A stretch of DNA of 23,505 nt from VMDJ01 sp965659945. GTDB lineage: Bacteria > Pseudomonadota > Gammaproteobacteria > Chromatiales > Chromatiaceae. The DNA is taken from the NCBI GenBank assembly GCA_965659945.1, contig CBFHYJ010000021.1, positions 1-23,505 of the forward strand, read 5' to 3'. Under the pieces are notes generated by a model, which did not search any database, had not been told where the DNA came from, and saw only the letters and a program-made list of their open reading frames with translations. This document shows, one piece after another, positions 1 through 8,294 of this stretch (position 1 is the stretch's first letter; every line of letters starts with the position of its first letter). Both the position numbers and the translations under genes were made by a program.

Positions 1-687
1 GGCAGCATTGCGCGATTTTCTTGGTTGATAACCCTCGTTTTGCTCGCCGCTGGTCTGTACATGAGCTTTTTTGTCGCACCAACCGACTACAAGCAAGGCG
101 AAGGTTACCGCATCATTTTTATTCACGTCCCTGCTTCTTGGATGTCGATGTTCATCTACTTGGTGATGGCGTTCTGGAGCATTTTGGGCCTGATGTACAA
201 CACCCGCCTCTCCTCCATGATGACTCAAGCACTTGCGCCAACTGGTGCTATGTTTGCCTTTATTTCGCTATGGACCGGCGCCTTCTGGGGTAAGCCGATG
301 TGGGGAACTTGGTGGGTATGGGATGCGCGCATCACCTCTGAACTGATTTTGTTATTCCTATACCTCGGTTACATCGCCTTGCATGGCGCGATTGATGACA
401 AGCGACGTGCAGATAAAGCTGGTGCAATTTTGATTTTAGTGGGTGTCGTGAACATTCCCATCATTTATTACTCGGTGGAATGGTGGAACACACTGCACCA
501 AGGCGCGACCATCAAAATGAACGATAAGAGCACGATGGACGAAACGATGAAGACCACTATGTTGATCATGACGTTTGGCTGTTGGGCTTACACCATTGCG
601 ATCGCGATGCAGCGCGTACGCAACATTATTTTAGAACGTGAGCACGGAGCCCAATGGGTTCGCGAGCTGATCGGAGAAAAGGCATGA
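1..687 (+). CDS. ccmC: Heme exporter subunit CcmC, 5' truncated by the window edge
   Basis: CcmC is an inner-membrane protein of cytochrome c maturation system I that works with the CcmAB ABC transporter to load heme onto CcmE. The reading frame is open from base 1, and the visible 228 residues match the family from its first membrane segment onward, so roughly 20-30 N-terminal residues lie outside. The tryptophan-rich WWD motif (WGTWWVWDAR) is encoded near 303-332. The two conserved periplasmic histidines are visible at 124-126 (IHVP) and 496-498 (LHQG). Several hydrophobic spans fit the expected six helices. The stop overlaps the ccmD start as ATGA. A TTG at base 25 is internal and is not the true start. 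Confidence 0.95.
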   Translation, partial: GSIARFSWLITLVLLAAGLYMSFFVAPTDYKQGEGYRIIFIHVPASWMSMFIYLVMAFWSILGLMYNTRLSSMMTQALAPTGAMFAFISLWTGAFWGKPMWGTWWVWDARITSELILLFLYLGYIALHGAIDDKRRADKAGAILILVGVVNIPIIYYSVEWWNTLHQGATIKMNDKSTMDETMKTTMLIMTFGCWAYTIAIAMQRVRNIILEREHGAQWVRELIGEKA

Positions 688-845
688 GCTTTTCTGAATG
701 GTTAGATATGGGTGGTTACGCACTCTATGTGTGGGGTTCATTTGGCATGACTGCTTTGTGCATGATTGCAGAACCTTTACTGCTTAACCGTTCAAGCAAA
801 GCGATTCGCCAACGTATCGCACGTTTAAACCGCATTGAAGGATAA
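684..845 (+). CDS. ccmD: Cytochrome c maturation protein CcmD
   Basis: CcmD is a very small membrane protein that helps release holo-CcmE from the CcmABC complex. The 53-residue product has the family pattern: a short N-terminal stretch ending in GGYALYVWGSFG, one membrane helix at about residues 12-34, and a basic C-terminal tail. The ATG at 684 overlaps the ccmC stop in an ATGA, and I chose it for that reason and because the protein then has normal length. Its stop is 2 bases before ccmE. Sequence conservation in this family is low, so the call rests on the motif, the size and the position. Confidence 0.9.
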   Translation: MSFSEWLDMGGYALYVWGSFGMTALCMIAEPLLLNRSSKAIRQRIARLNRIEG

Positions 846-847
846 GC

Positions 848-1285
848 ATGAAAGCACGTCACCAACGTCTCTCATTAATTGTGATCGGTCTGGCCATTTT
901 GAGTCTGGCTACCTATCTGGTACTGAATGCATTAGAGGGTAACCTGTCTTATTTTTTCTCACCTTCACAAGTGCATAACGGCGAAGCACCTAAAGATCAT
1001 GTATTCCGCTTAGGCGGCATGGTTGACAAAGGAAGTGTGCAGCGTGCCGAAGGTGATCTCACTGTTAACTTTGTCGTCACCGATCACAACAAAACCATGG
1101 CAGTGGCATATACCGGCATCCTGCCTGACCTCTTCGAAGAAGGCCAAGGCGTGATAGCACAAGGCAAGCTGAATGCGGATAACGTCTTTATCGCTGATGA
1201 AGTACTTGCGAAGCACGATGAAAACTACATGCCGCCAGAAGTTGCAGCAGCAATGAAAGCGGGTAAAGAGGCTGCGGCTAAATGA
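848..1285 (+). CDS. ccmE: Heme chaperone CcmE
   Basis: CcmE is a membrane-anchored periplasmic chaperone that binds heme covalently through a histidine and passes it to CcmF/CcmH. The 145-residue protein has an N-terminal anchor (about residues 8-27) and a beta-barrel domain. The heme-binding motif is intact: KHDENYMPPEV with the attachment histidine at residue 123 (codon 1214-1216) and the following Tyr. The C-terminal tail after the motif is short and Ala/Lys rich. The stop codon overlaps the ccmF start (ATGA at 1282), implying translational coupling. Confidence 0.97.
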   Translation: MKARHQRLSLIVIGLAILSLATYLVLNALEGNLSYFFSPSQVHNGEAPKDHVFRLGGMVDKGSVQRAEGDLTVNFVVTDHNKTMAVAYTGILPDLFEEGQGVIAQGKLNADNVFIADEVLAKHDENYMPPEVAAAMKAGKEAAAK

Positions 1286-3243
1286 TCCCTGAGTTAGGCC
1301 AAATTTTATTAGCCCTGGCTTTAGCCATGGCGCTTATCCAAGGTGTTCTTCCTTTAATTGGTGCGCAACGTGGCATTGCGAGCTGGGTGGCACTTGCTAA
1401 ACCTGCAGCAAACCTACAAACCCTTTTATTGGCAGGTGCTTTTGTACTGCTAACCTACAGCTACCTTACTCATGACTTCTCGGTAGCTAACGTTGTTAAC
1501 AACTCAAACACCAACCTACCGACGCAGTATTTGATCTCTGCGGTTTGGGGCAACCACGAAGGTTCGCTTTTACTGTGGGCTTTGATCTTAGGCATTTGGG
1601 GTAGCGCGGTAACTGCCTTCAGTCGTAGTGTCCCGAATGTTGTGACAGCTCGCGTACTGGCAGTACTTGGTTTAATCAGTGTTGGTTTCTTGCTGTTCAT
1701 GATTCTGACCTCAAACCCCTTTGAGCGCATGGTGCCTGCAGCTGTTGAAGGTCGTGACCTCAACCCTTTATTACAAGACCCAGGTCTGATCATTCACCCG
1801 CCGATGTTGTACATGGGTTATGTCGGCTTTGCGGTACCGTTTGCCTTTGCGATTGCCGCCATGCTAGGCGGTCGTTTAGATGCCGCATGGGCACGTTGGT
1901 CACGTCCTTGGACTAACGTTGCGTGGTTGTTCTTAACCTTGGGTATCGCGCTAGGTTCTTGGTGGGCTTATTACGAGCTCGGCTGGGGCGGCTGGTGGTT
2001 CTGGGATCCGGTTGAAAATGCATCCTTCATGCCTTGGCTAGTCGGTACAGCTTTGATGCACTCATTAGCGGTTACCGAAAAGCGCGGCGCCTTTAAAGCG
2101 TGGACAGTGTTACTTGCGATCTTCGCATTCTCACTCAGCTTACTTGGCACCTTCCTTGTTCGCTCAGGCGTACTGACTTCGGTGCATGCGTTTGCTTCTG
2201 ATCCTGATCGTGGCGTATTCATTCTCGCCTTTTTGGTCGCTGTCGTCGGTAGCTCATTATTGCTCTATGCGGTTCGCGCTAACGATATTAAAAGTAGCGT
2301 GCGCTTTGACACCTTGTCGCGCGAAACCGGCTTGTTGATGAATAACGTTATCTTGTTGGTTTCAGCTGTCGCTATTTTGATTGGCACGCTCTACCCACTG
2401 GTCAGCGATGCTTTACAGCTTGGTAAAATTTCTGTTGGTCGCCCTTACTTTGATAGCATCTTTATGTTGTTGATGTTCCCACTACTTGCACTTGTTGGCG
2501 TGGGTGCGATGACACGCTGGAAGAAAGATGACAGCTCACGCTTGATCAACCGTTTGCGCATTGCTGCTGCCACAGCCGTTGTGGTTGCTGCGGTATGGAT
2601 TGTGCTGTTTACCCCTAACTTCAATATCACTGCATGGATCAGTTTGAGCTTAGGTCTTTGGGTTGCCTTTAGTACCTTTACTGCGTTGCGTGAAAGATTG
2701 CATCCGCATTACAACTGGCGTCATGTGCCACGCGGTTTCTGGGGCATGATTCTTGGCCATATCGGTCTTGCTGTCTTTGTGGTTGGCACCACTTTGGTAT
2801 CAACCTACTCCATCGAAAAAGATATCCGTTTAACCCCAGGTGAGAGCTACACCATGGGTGAGTACACCTTCACGTTTAATGGCGTTGATACCATCAAAGG
2901 TCCTAACTACACCGCATACCGTGGTGACGTTGATGCGATTCAAAATGGTGTTGTGATCAACAACATGCACCCTGAGAAGCGCACCTATCTCGTGCAAAAG
3001 ATGCCCATGACTGAAGCGGCCATCGATGCAGGCTTTACGCGTGATCTCTTCGTTGCACTGGGTGAAGACCTTGGCAAAGATGCCTGGAGCTTCCGCATCT
3101 ATCACAAGCCATTCATTCGTTGGATTTGGTTAGGCACTATCATCATGTCGATTGGCGGCTTACTCGCAGCAACTGATCGTCGCTATCGTGTTTTAGCGCG
3201 TCGTAATGAACAAGCTGATAGCTCTGCGCAGACCGCTTCATGA
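1282..3243 (+). CDS. ccmF: Heme lyase subunit CcmF
   Basis: CcmF is the large integral-membrane component of the system I cytochrome c synthetase; with CcmH it attaches heme from CcmE to the CxxCH motif of apocytochromes. The 653-residue length is normal. The WWD domain (WGGWWFWDPVENASF) is encoded at about 1984-2028. The four histidines known in the family are present: H172 (IIHPPM), H260 (LMHSLAV), H302 (SVHAFAS) and H493 (LGHIGL). Many hydrophobic helices are visible, with a soluble periplasmic stretch near residues 510-610 and a last helix near 615-635. It overlaps ccmE and ccmG by 4 bases each. Confidence 0.97.
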   Translation: MIPELGQILLALALAMALIQGVLPLIGAQRGIASWVALAKPAANLQTLLLAGAFVLLTYSYLTHDFSVANVVNNSNTNLPTQYLISAVWGNHEGSLLLWALILGIWGSAVTAFSRSVPNVVTARVLAVLGLISVGFLLFMILTSNPFERMVPAAVEGRDLNPLLQDPGLIIHPPMLYMGYVGFAVPFAFAIAAMLGGRLDAAWARWSRPWTNVAWLFLTLGIALGSWWAYYELGWGGWWFWDPVENASFMPWLVGTALMHSLAVTEKRGAFKAWTVLLAIFAFSLSLLGTFLVRSGVLTSVHAFASDPDRGVFILAFLVAVVGSSLLLYAVRANDIKSSVRFDTLSRETGLLMNNVILLVSAVAILIGTLYPLVSDALQLGKISVGRPYFDSIFMLLMFPLLALVGVGAMTRWKKDDSSRLINRLRIAAATAVVVAAVWIVLFTPNFNITAWISLSLGLWVAFSTFTALRERLHPHYNWRHVPRGFWGMILGHIGLAVFVVGTTLVSTYSIEKDIRLTPGESYTMGEYTFTFNGVDTIKGPNYTAYRGDVDAIQNGVVINNMHPEKRTYLVQKMPMTEAAIDAGFTRDLFVALGEDLGKDAWSFRIYHKPFIRWIWLGTIIMSIGGLLAATDRRYRVLARRNEQADSSAQTAS

Positions 3244-3776
3244 ATAAAGCTGTCATCCCTTTAGCCATTTTTATTGGCTTAGTTGTTTTGTTTGCCTTCA
3301 TGCTTGGGCAAATGAACGATGGCGAATACAACCCACGCGACATACCATCCGAATTTATAGGCAAGCCTGCGCCAAACTTTGATTTGCCCTCCTTGTTTGA
3401 TGGGCAAGCCAATGTGACCGCTGCAGCACAAACAGGCAAACCATGGTTACTAAATGTTTGGGGCACATGGTGTGCTGAGTGCTGGAAAGAACACGATTAT
3501 TTACTCACCTTACATCGCCGCAACATTCCGATTGTTGGATTGAACTGGCGTGATGAAGCTGCCGAGGCAAAAAAGTTCCTCTCTCAAAAAGGCAATCCGT
3601 TTAAAGCTGTTGGTTTTGATCCAAATAGTAATGCGGTTATCGACTGGGGCGTTTATGGTGCACCCGAAACCTTCTTGATTGATGCTAACGGCTTGATCCG
3701 TGTAAAGCATAAAGGCGCCCTTAACGAACAAGTCTGGCAAGAAAAGTTTGCTAGTTTCTTTGCAGGTCAACAATGA
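3240..3776 (+). CDS. ccmG: Periplasmic thiol:disulfide reductant CcmG/DsbE
   Basis: CcmG (DsbE) is a membrane-tethered thioredoxin-like protein that keeps apocytochrome heme-binding cysteines reduced, drawing electrons from DsbD/CcdA. The 178-residue protein has an N-terminal anchor (about residues 3-23), then a thioredoxin fold starting at PAPNFDLPSL. The active site is WCAEC (C78, C81); CPTC or CEPC are the more familiar forms. The cis-proline loop YGAPETFLID is intact, which is typical of the CcmG branch. It overlaps ccmF and ccmH by ATGA junctions. Confidence 0.95.
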   Translation: MNKAVIPLAIFIGLVVLFAFMLGQMNDGEYNPRDIPSEFIGKPAPNFDLPSLFDGQANVTAAAQTGKPWLLNVWGTWCAECWKEHDYLLTLHRRNIPIVGLNWRDEAAEAKKFLSQKGNPFKAVGFDPNSNAVIDWGVYGAPETFLIDANGLIRVKHKGALNEQVWQEKFASFFAGQQ

Positions 3777-4234
3777 AGTTAGTTGTTTTACTTTTCTCTT
3801 TCATAGTTAACATCAGTGCACAGGCTGCCATTGACACTTTTAACTTTGACGACCCTAAAAAACAAAAAATTTACCAGGAACTAACAGACGAGCTACGTTG
3901 CTTGGTTTGTCAGAACCAAAATATTGCGGGCTCCAACGCTGAACTTGCTGTAGATATGCGCCGCAAGACTTATGAGATGGTCAGCGCGGGCAAATCTAAG
4001 CAACAGGTGGCTGATTACATGGCAGAACGCTACGGCGACTTCGTCTTGTATAAGCCACCGTTTAAAGCGTCTACCGCTGTTTTATGGATTGGCCCTTTTG
4101 TCATTCTGGGGGCATCGATCTGGTTGATGTTGCGCGTTATTTGCAATCGTCGTGAAGACAACGAAACCACTAGCTTATCGGACGAGCAACTTGCTGAAGC
4201 TGCGAGACTCCTCAACAAAGAGGATAAGTCATGA
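3773..4234 (+). CDS. ccmH: Cytochrome c maturation protein CcmH (CycL-type)
   Basis: CcmH is the thiol-active subunit of the heme ligation complex and forms a mixed disulfide with apocytochrome. The 153-residue product starts with a signal-like hydrophobic segment (about 1-19), carries the signature LRCLVCQNQN with C43 and C46, and ends with a membrane helix (about 102-122) and a short charged cytoplasmic tail. This is the short form; the TPR part is a separate gene, ccmI, immediately downstream (ATGA overlap at 4231), unlike the fused CcmH of Escherichia coli. Confidence 0.95.
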   Translation: MKLVVLLFSFIVNISAQAAIDTFNFDDPKKQKIYQELTDELRCLVCQNQNIAGSNAELAVDMRRKTYEMVSAGKSKQQVADYMAERYGDFVLYKPPFKASTAVLWIGPFVILGASIWLMLRVICNRREDNETTSLSDEQLAEAARLLNKEDKS

Positions 4235-5448
4235 ATACGTTCATCATTATCAGCGCCGTTATTGTTGGCCTCACCATCTTGGCAATGCTGCCTTCCCTTT
4301 CACGGCGTCAACACATCGCCACTGAAGATACGCGCGAAGACAACATCCGCATTGCTCGCGAGCGCTTTGATGAAATTGAGAAGTCACATGCGAATGGCGA
4401 ACTATCCGATGAAGAATTTAGCCAAGCGAAGAAAGATTTAGAGATCGCACTGGCTCAGGATTTAAGTACAGCCACCGCAACAATCGATAACAGCACACCC
4501 AAGCTTGCTAAGGGCACATTGCTTAGCTTGGTACTGATCATTCCTGCCATTGTGATTGGCGTATATCAACACGTTGGGGCACCTCAACACTTGGATGTTG
4601 TTGGACCTTCTGCGCCTGCAAGCTCAACCGCAAACTTGCCACCAATTGGCGATCTCGTTAAAGAGCTTGAAACTCGCTTGAATGAAAAGCCAGATAACGC
4701 GCAAGGCTGGTTCTTATTGGGTCGCACCTTTATGAGGATGGGCGACCATCAAGGCGCTGTACGTGCTTATCGCAAGTTACTCGCGCTTATGCCGAGCAAC
4801 ACCACCGCTAAGATCTCTTTGGTCGACGCATTATCCATGGTCAATGGCGGCAAGGTTCCAGATGAGGCGATCACGCTACTCGATGAGATCTTAAAGGAAG
4901 AGCCTGAAGCAATTACCGCACTATGGTTAGCCGGTAACGCTGCGCATCGACGTGAGCAGTTTGCAAAAGCACAAGCTTACTGGGAGCGTGCTTATCCCTT
5001 ACTTAATGACCAACCTGGTATGCAGCAAGAGCTCGGCGCCATGTTGTCTCAAGTCAGTCAGCAAACCGGTAATGCATGGCAAGCACCTGCACCAGTCGCT
5101 AGCGCTGCGATTATGGTGAATGTAGCGCTTTCACCAGAGCTACTCGAAAAAATTAGCGACGATGACACCGTGTTCATCTACGCCAAAGCGCAACAAGGAC
5201 CCCCAATGCCAGTTGCCGTTGCGCGTCACAAAGTGTCAGAGCTTCCAATCCAAGTCACGCTAACCGATGCGATGGCAATGATGCCCCAGATGACGTTATC
5301 TTCTACTCAGGATGTCCTAGTAGGTGCGCGCATCTCGAAAACCGGGCAAGCCATTGCACAAAGTGGTGACCTACAAGCCGAAGAAGTGGCGATGAATATC
5401 TCATCGAATGAACCGGTTTCGCTTTTGATCAATCAGATGAAGCCTTAA
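4231..5448 (+). CDS. ccmI: TPR-containing apocytochrome chaperone CcmI
   Basis: CcmI presents the C-terminal helix of apocytochrome c to the CcmF/CcmH ligation complex. The 405-residue protein has the expected order: an N-terminal membrane helix (about 3-20), a cytoplasmic loop with the typical RFDEIEKSHANGELSDEEF pattern, a second helix (about 95-113), then periplasmic TPR repeats at about 145-275 (for example GWFLLGRTFMRMGDHQGAV), and a C-terminal domain from about 290 to the end. It is the last gene of the operon; a tRNA gene begins 52 bases after its stop. I see no clear terminator in between, so read-through into the tRNA is possible. Confidence 0.93.
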   Translation: MNTFIIISAVIVGLTILAMLPSLSRRQHIATEDTREDNIRIARERFDEIEKSHANGELSDEEFSQAKKDLEIALAQDLSTATATIDNSTPKLAKGTLLSLVLIIPAIVIGVYQHVGAPQHLDVVGPSAPASSTANLPPIGDLVKELETRLNEKPDNAQGWFLLGRTFMRMGDHQGAVRAYRKLLALMPSNTTAKISLVDALSMVNGGKVPDEAITLLDEILKEEPEAITALWLAGNAAHRREQFAKAQAYWERAYPLLNDQPGMQQELGAMLSQVSQQTGNAWQAPAPVASAAIMVNVALSPELLEKISDDDTVFIYAKAQQGPPMPVAVARHKVSELPIQVTLTDAMAMMPQMTLSSTQDVLVGARISKTGQAIAQSGDLQAEEVAMNISSNEPVSLLINQMKP

Positions 5449-5484
5449 AGCCACTGAGCTCAATTAAGGTAAAGACAGAACTGT

Positions 5485-5490
5485 TACACT
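5485..5490 (+). promoter_or_regulatory. Possible -10 element for tRNA-Arg
   Basis: The hexamer TACACT lies 10 bases before the mature tRNA 5' end, a normal place for a tRNA promoter -10. No good -35 is found at 16-18 bases upstream (the region is AATTAAGG). This is a weak call from position and hexamer similarity only. Confidence 0.3.
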
Positions 5491-5500
5491 AAACCTGTTA

Positions 5501-5577
<77 letters not shown>

Positions 5578-5594
5578 TCCCTTGATCGATGTAT

Positions 5595-5630
5595 AAAGCT
5601 TAAAAATCCATTTTACCTCCAGCTTTTTTA
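5595..5630 (+). terminator. Weak hairpin with T-run after tRNA-Arg
   Basis: AAAGCT (5595-5600) can pair with AGCTTT (5621-5626), enclosing a second small stem TAAAA/TTTTA (5601-5605/5611-5615), and T residues follow to 5629. The two stems are separated by an unpaired CCTCC, so the structure is imperfect. It is a possible terminator for the ccm/tRNA transcript; confidence is low. Confidence 0.25.
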
Positions 5631-5649
5631 GACATTGGGAGCATTTTTT

Positions 5650-5684
5650 ACTAGCGGTAATTATTAATTAAGCTAGTCTTACCG
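5650..5684 (+). promoter_or_regulatory. Two overlapping inverted repeats upstream of mmsA
   Basis: ACTAGC (5650-5655) is the inverse of GCTAGT (5672-5677), and CGGTAA (5655-5660) is the inverse of TTACCG (5679-5684). The two pairings interleave, so as RNA hairpins they exclude each other. The sequence between them is very AT-rich and includes the palindrome TTAATTAA (5664-5671). The last repeat is followed by TTTTG, 30 bases before the mmsA ATG. It could be a protein operator over an AT-rich promoter or a small attenuator. No regulator gene lies beside it. Confidence 0.35.
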
Positions 5685-5713
5685 TTTTGACACTGACCAC
5701 CCTCGAGGACCTT

Positions 5714-7216
5714 ATGGCAACTCTCGGCAACTATATTGGCGGCAAACCTACTGCCTCTAGCTCATCTCGCACTGCTGCAGTGCATAACCCAGCAACCGGC
5801 GAGCAATCAGCAACCGTATCTTTGTCGTCGGCTGACGAGACCCGTGCAGCGATTGCCAATGCACAAGAGGCTTTTGAGAGCTGGAGCAAAGTTACCCCCT
5901 TGAATCGTGCGCGCATCATGTTCAAGTTCAAAGAACTGGTCGAGAAACATGCTGACGAGCTGTCAGCGATGATCACCTCTGAACACGGCAAGGTCTTTTC
6001 AGATGCCAAAGGTGAGCTCACTCGAGGTCTAGAGGTTGTTGAGTTCGCATGTGGCATCCCTCATCTTTTAAAAGGTGAACACAGTCTCAACGTCGGACGC
6101 GGTGTCGACAGTTACAGCATGATGATGCCAATGGGCGTTGTTGCGGGTATTACTCCGTTTAATTTCCCAGCAATGGTGCCTATGTGGATGTTCCCAGTCG
6201 CAATTGCTTGCGGTAACACCTTCGTTCTTAAGCCTTCTGAAAAAGATCCTTCGACCTCATTGCGTTTAGCGGAACTTCTGACTGAAGCCGGTTTGCCAGA
6301 CGGTGTATTCAATGTGATTAACGGTGACAAAGAATCTGTTGATGTCTTACTGACCGATGAGCGCATCCAAGGCGTAAGTTTTGTTGGCTCGACACCTATT
6401 GCTGAATACATATACTCAACAGCTAGCGCACACGGTAAGCGCGTTCAAGCACTGGGGGGCGCAAAGAACCACATGGTGGTGATGCCAGATGCTGACCCTT
6501 CTCAAGTTGTTAACTCATTGATGGGCGCTGCTTACGGCTCAGCAGGTGAACGCTGCATGGCGATCTCTGTTGCGGTATGTGTAGGTGATGATGTGGCTGA
6601 TAAGTTAGTCAAAGATCTCATTGATGAAATCGACAAAATGGTTGTTGGTAATGGTCTTGATAAAGCTAACGAAGCCCACATGGGCCCATTAGTGACTCGC
6701 GAGCATGCAGATAAAGTGATTGGTTATATCGACCAAGGTGTGAGCGAAGACGCAACGCTAGTCGTTGATGGCCGCAACTTCAAAGTTACCGGTCATGAGA
6801 ATGGTTATTTTGTTGGCCCTACCCTGTTCGATAACGTGAAGCCTGGCATGCGTGTTTACGAAGAAGAAATCTTCGGCCCTGTGTTATGTGTTGTGCGTGT
6901 TGACAGTTATGACGAAGCACTCAAACTCATTAACGAGCATGAATTTGGTAATGGCACCGCCATCTTTACACGTGATGGCGATACCGCTCGTCAGTTCACT
7001 GAAAACGTGCAAGTCGGCATGATTGGCGTCAATGTACCTATCCCTGTGCCAATGGCGTTCCATAGCTTTGGTGGTTGGAAGCGCAGCTTATTTGGTCCAC
7101 TGCATATGCACGGTCCTGATGGTGTTCGCTTCTACACGCGGATGAAAACCATCACCGCACGTTGGCCAACCGGCATCCGATCAGGTGCTGAGTTCATCAT
7201 GCCAACGATGAAATAA
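5714..7216 (+). CDS. mmsA: Methylmalonate-semialdehyde dehydrogenase (CoA-acylating)
   Basis: This NAD-dependent, CoA-acylating aldehyde dehydrogenase converts methylmalonate semialdehyde to propionyl-CoA, and malonate semialdehyde to acetyl-CoA, in valine, beta-alanine and inositol breakdown. The 500-residue product has the usual length. The MmsA-specific block GKRVQALGGAKNHMVVMPD is followed by GSAGERCMAIS with the catalytic Cys at residue 281 (codon 6554-6556). ITPFNFPAMVPMWM and EEEIFGPVLCV are further family motifs. I chose the ATG at 5714, preceded by GAGGA at 5705-5709, over a TTG at 5687. Partner genes often found nearby (mmsB, an omega-amino acid transaminase, mmsR) are absent, so its physiological substrate is not shown by context. 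Confidence 0.95.
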   Translation: MATLGNYIGGKPTASSSSRTAAVHNPATGEQSATVSLSSADETRAAIANAQEAFESWSKVTPLNRARIMFKFKELVEKHADELSAMITSEHGKVFSDAKGELTRGLEVVEFACGIPHLLKGEHSLNVGRGVDSYSMMMPMGVVAGITPFNFPAMVPMWMFPVAIACGNTFVLKPSEKDPSTSLRLAELLTEAGLPDGVFNVINGDKESVDVLLTDERIQGVSFVGSTPIAEYIYSTASAHGKRVQALGGAKNHMVVMPDADPSQVVNSLMGAAYGSAGERCMAISVAVCVGDDVADKLVKDLIDEIDKMVVGNGLDKANEAHMGPLVTREHADKVIGYIDQGVSEDATLVVDGRNFKVTGHENGYFVGPTLFDNVKPGMRVYEEEIFGPVLCVVRVDSYDEALKLINEHEFGNGTAIFTRDGDTARQFTENVQVGMIGVNVPIPVPMAFHSFGGWKRSLFGPLHMHGPDGVRFYTRMKTITARWPTGIRSGAEFIMPTMK

Positions 7217-7380
7217 AACAAACCGGCCAGAATTCACATTTCAATATTGTGTGATTGGGTGGATGAATGCTTTAAAGCCCTGTTGGCCCTTGCCTTCAGG
7301 GTATTATTTCTTTCAAAGCAACATGATCAGGAATGCCAAATAAGGTCAAACCTTTGACTGCTAGCCTAGCTAAACGACTG
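7217..7380. other. Intergenic region between convergent mmsA and pirin genes
   Basis: These 164 bases separate two convergent genes. I see only small symmetric elements: the palindrome GCTTTAAAGC (7269-7278), a 5-bp stem CCCTG/CAGGG (7278-7282/7297-7301) with a long loop, and TCAAACCTTTGA. None has both a strong stem and a T-run, so I do not call a terminator. No gene is apparent. Confidence 0.5.
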
Positions 7381-8085
7381 TTAGCGCACTTCGCTCAAGC
7401 CTGGTACTTCTATCACTAAAACTTCGCAATCTGTTTTGGCTACGAGTTCTACGTTGGACTGATCAGCAATAGCAAACCCATCGCCTCGCTTACACTCAAA
7501 GCCATCAACTCGCATTCCACCTTCGGAGATCAAGACGTAGGCCTTGCCTTTAATGTTATGCGTTAGCTTAGTACCGGCATCAAGGTTTCCAGCATAAATA
7601 CGCGCATCTTGATGAATCCACAAAGGCGCCTTTTTATCACCCGAGACCAATAAGGTGAGTTGGTCAGTTACCGGCTCTTTAGGGAAATTAGCTAAATCCC
7701 AACGTGGCTCCACCCCTTGTTTATTGGGTGCGATCCATATCTGGTAGAGATTCGTTTCTTCATCCTCGAGATTATGTTCTGAATGACGGATACCACTACC
7801 GGCGCTCATCACCTGTACATTGCCCGCCGAGGTGCGCCCTTTATTACCCTGACTATCTTCGTGTGAGATAGCACCTCGGCGCACATAAGTAATGATCTCC
7901 ATGTCGTTGTGCCCATGAGTGGCAAAACCGGTTTGAGGTGCAATGATGTCGTCGTTGATTACCAACAGCTCACCATGACTCAGCTTGTCAGGGTCGTAGT
8001 ACTCAGAAAAGCTAAAGTGATAGTGCGCATTAAGCCAACCGTGATTGGCATTCCCCAAGTCTTCGTAGGCGTGTTTTACGATCAT
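7381..8085 (-). CDS. Pirin-family bicupin protein (YhaK/YhhW-like)
   Basis: Pirins are two-domain cupins that bind a metal. Some bacterial members, such as E. coli YhhW, have quercetin 2,3-dioxygenase activity in vitro, but cellular roles are mostly unknown. The 234 residues include the N-terminal cupin with the metal-ligand set H57, H59 (THGHNDMEIIT), H101 and E103 (RHSEHN), all intact and at the same positions as in YhhW. The second half (about 130-234) is the degenerate cupin. The ATG at 8085 has GGAG six bases upstream. The gene is monocistronic: it converges with mmsA and is divergent from the rimB-like/rimK operon. The natural substrate cannot be predicted. Confidence 0.9.
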   Translation of the reverse strand: MIVKHAYEDLGNANHGWLNAHYHFSFSEYYDPDKLSHGELLVINDDIIAPQTGFATHGHNDMEIITYVRRGAISHEDSQGNKGRTSAGNVQVMSAGSGIRHSEHNLEDEETNLYQIWIAPNKQGVEPRWDLANFPKEPVTDQLTLLVSGDKKAPLWIHQDARIYAGNLDAGTKLTHNIKGKAYVLISEGGMRVDGFECKRGDGFAIADQSNVELVAKTDCEVLVIEVPGLSEVR

Positions 8086-8238
8086 GCTTTACTCCAAAAA
8101 TGATCCTTAAAGTATGCTCCCTGAGGCTAAAAATTTCCCCTCAAGAAAATCTAGAATTGATCAAACTTTGACGACTTATAAAAATCTCAATTCGAACGAT
8201 ACATCGTCACTTTTTCCTGTATTTTCATCAATTAAGGC

Positions 8239-8266
8239 TTGCGAAGTCTCTCGCTATCGCCATAAT
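8239..8266 (+). promoter_or_regulatory. Candidate sigma-70 promoter for the rimB-like/rimK operon
   Basis: TTGCGA (8239-8244) and CATAAT (8261-8266) are separated by 16 bases and lie 28 bases before the ATG at 8295. The match is four of six for the -35 and five of six for the -10. The rest of the 209-base gap back to the pirin gene holds only a 12-base palindrome, ACGATACATCGT (8196-8207), whose role is unknown. Confidence 0.45.
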
Positions 8267-8294
8267 TCGCGCTCCTTAACGAGGCTCAAAAAAA

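Noticed and set aside
3143..3466. 107-codon open frame antisense to ccmF/ccmG
   Set aside because: It is low in recognizable motifs and lies across two clearly real genes; it is a shadow of their coding bias, as are the other antisense frames in the ccm operon.
3471..3482. CcmG active site CAEC as a defect
   Set aside because: Both cysteines and the cis-proline are present; the residues between the cysteines vary within the family.
7269..7301. GCTTTAAAGC palindrome and CCCTG/CAGGG stem as a bidirectional terminator
   Set aside because: The stem is 5 bp with a 14-base loop and lacks a clear T-run on either side.
8196..8207. Palindrome ACGATACATCGT as an operator for the rimK operon
   Set aside because: It is only 12 bases, lies 32 bases upstream of the likely -35, and such short symmetric sequences are common by chance.
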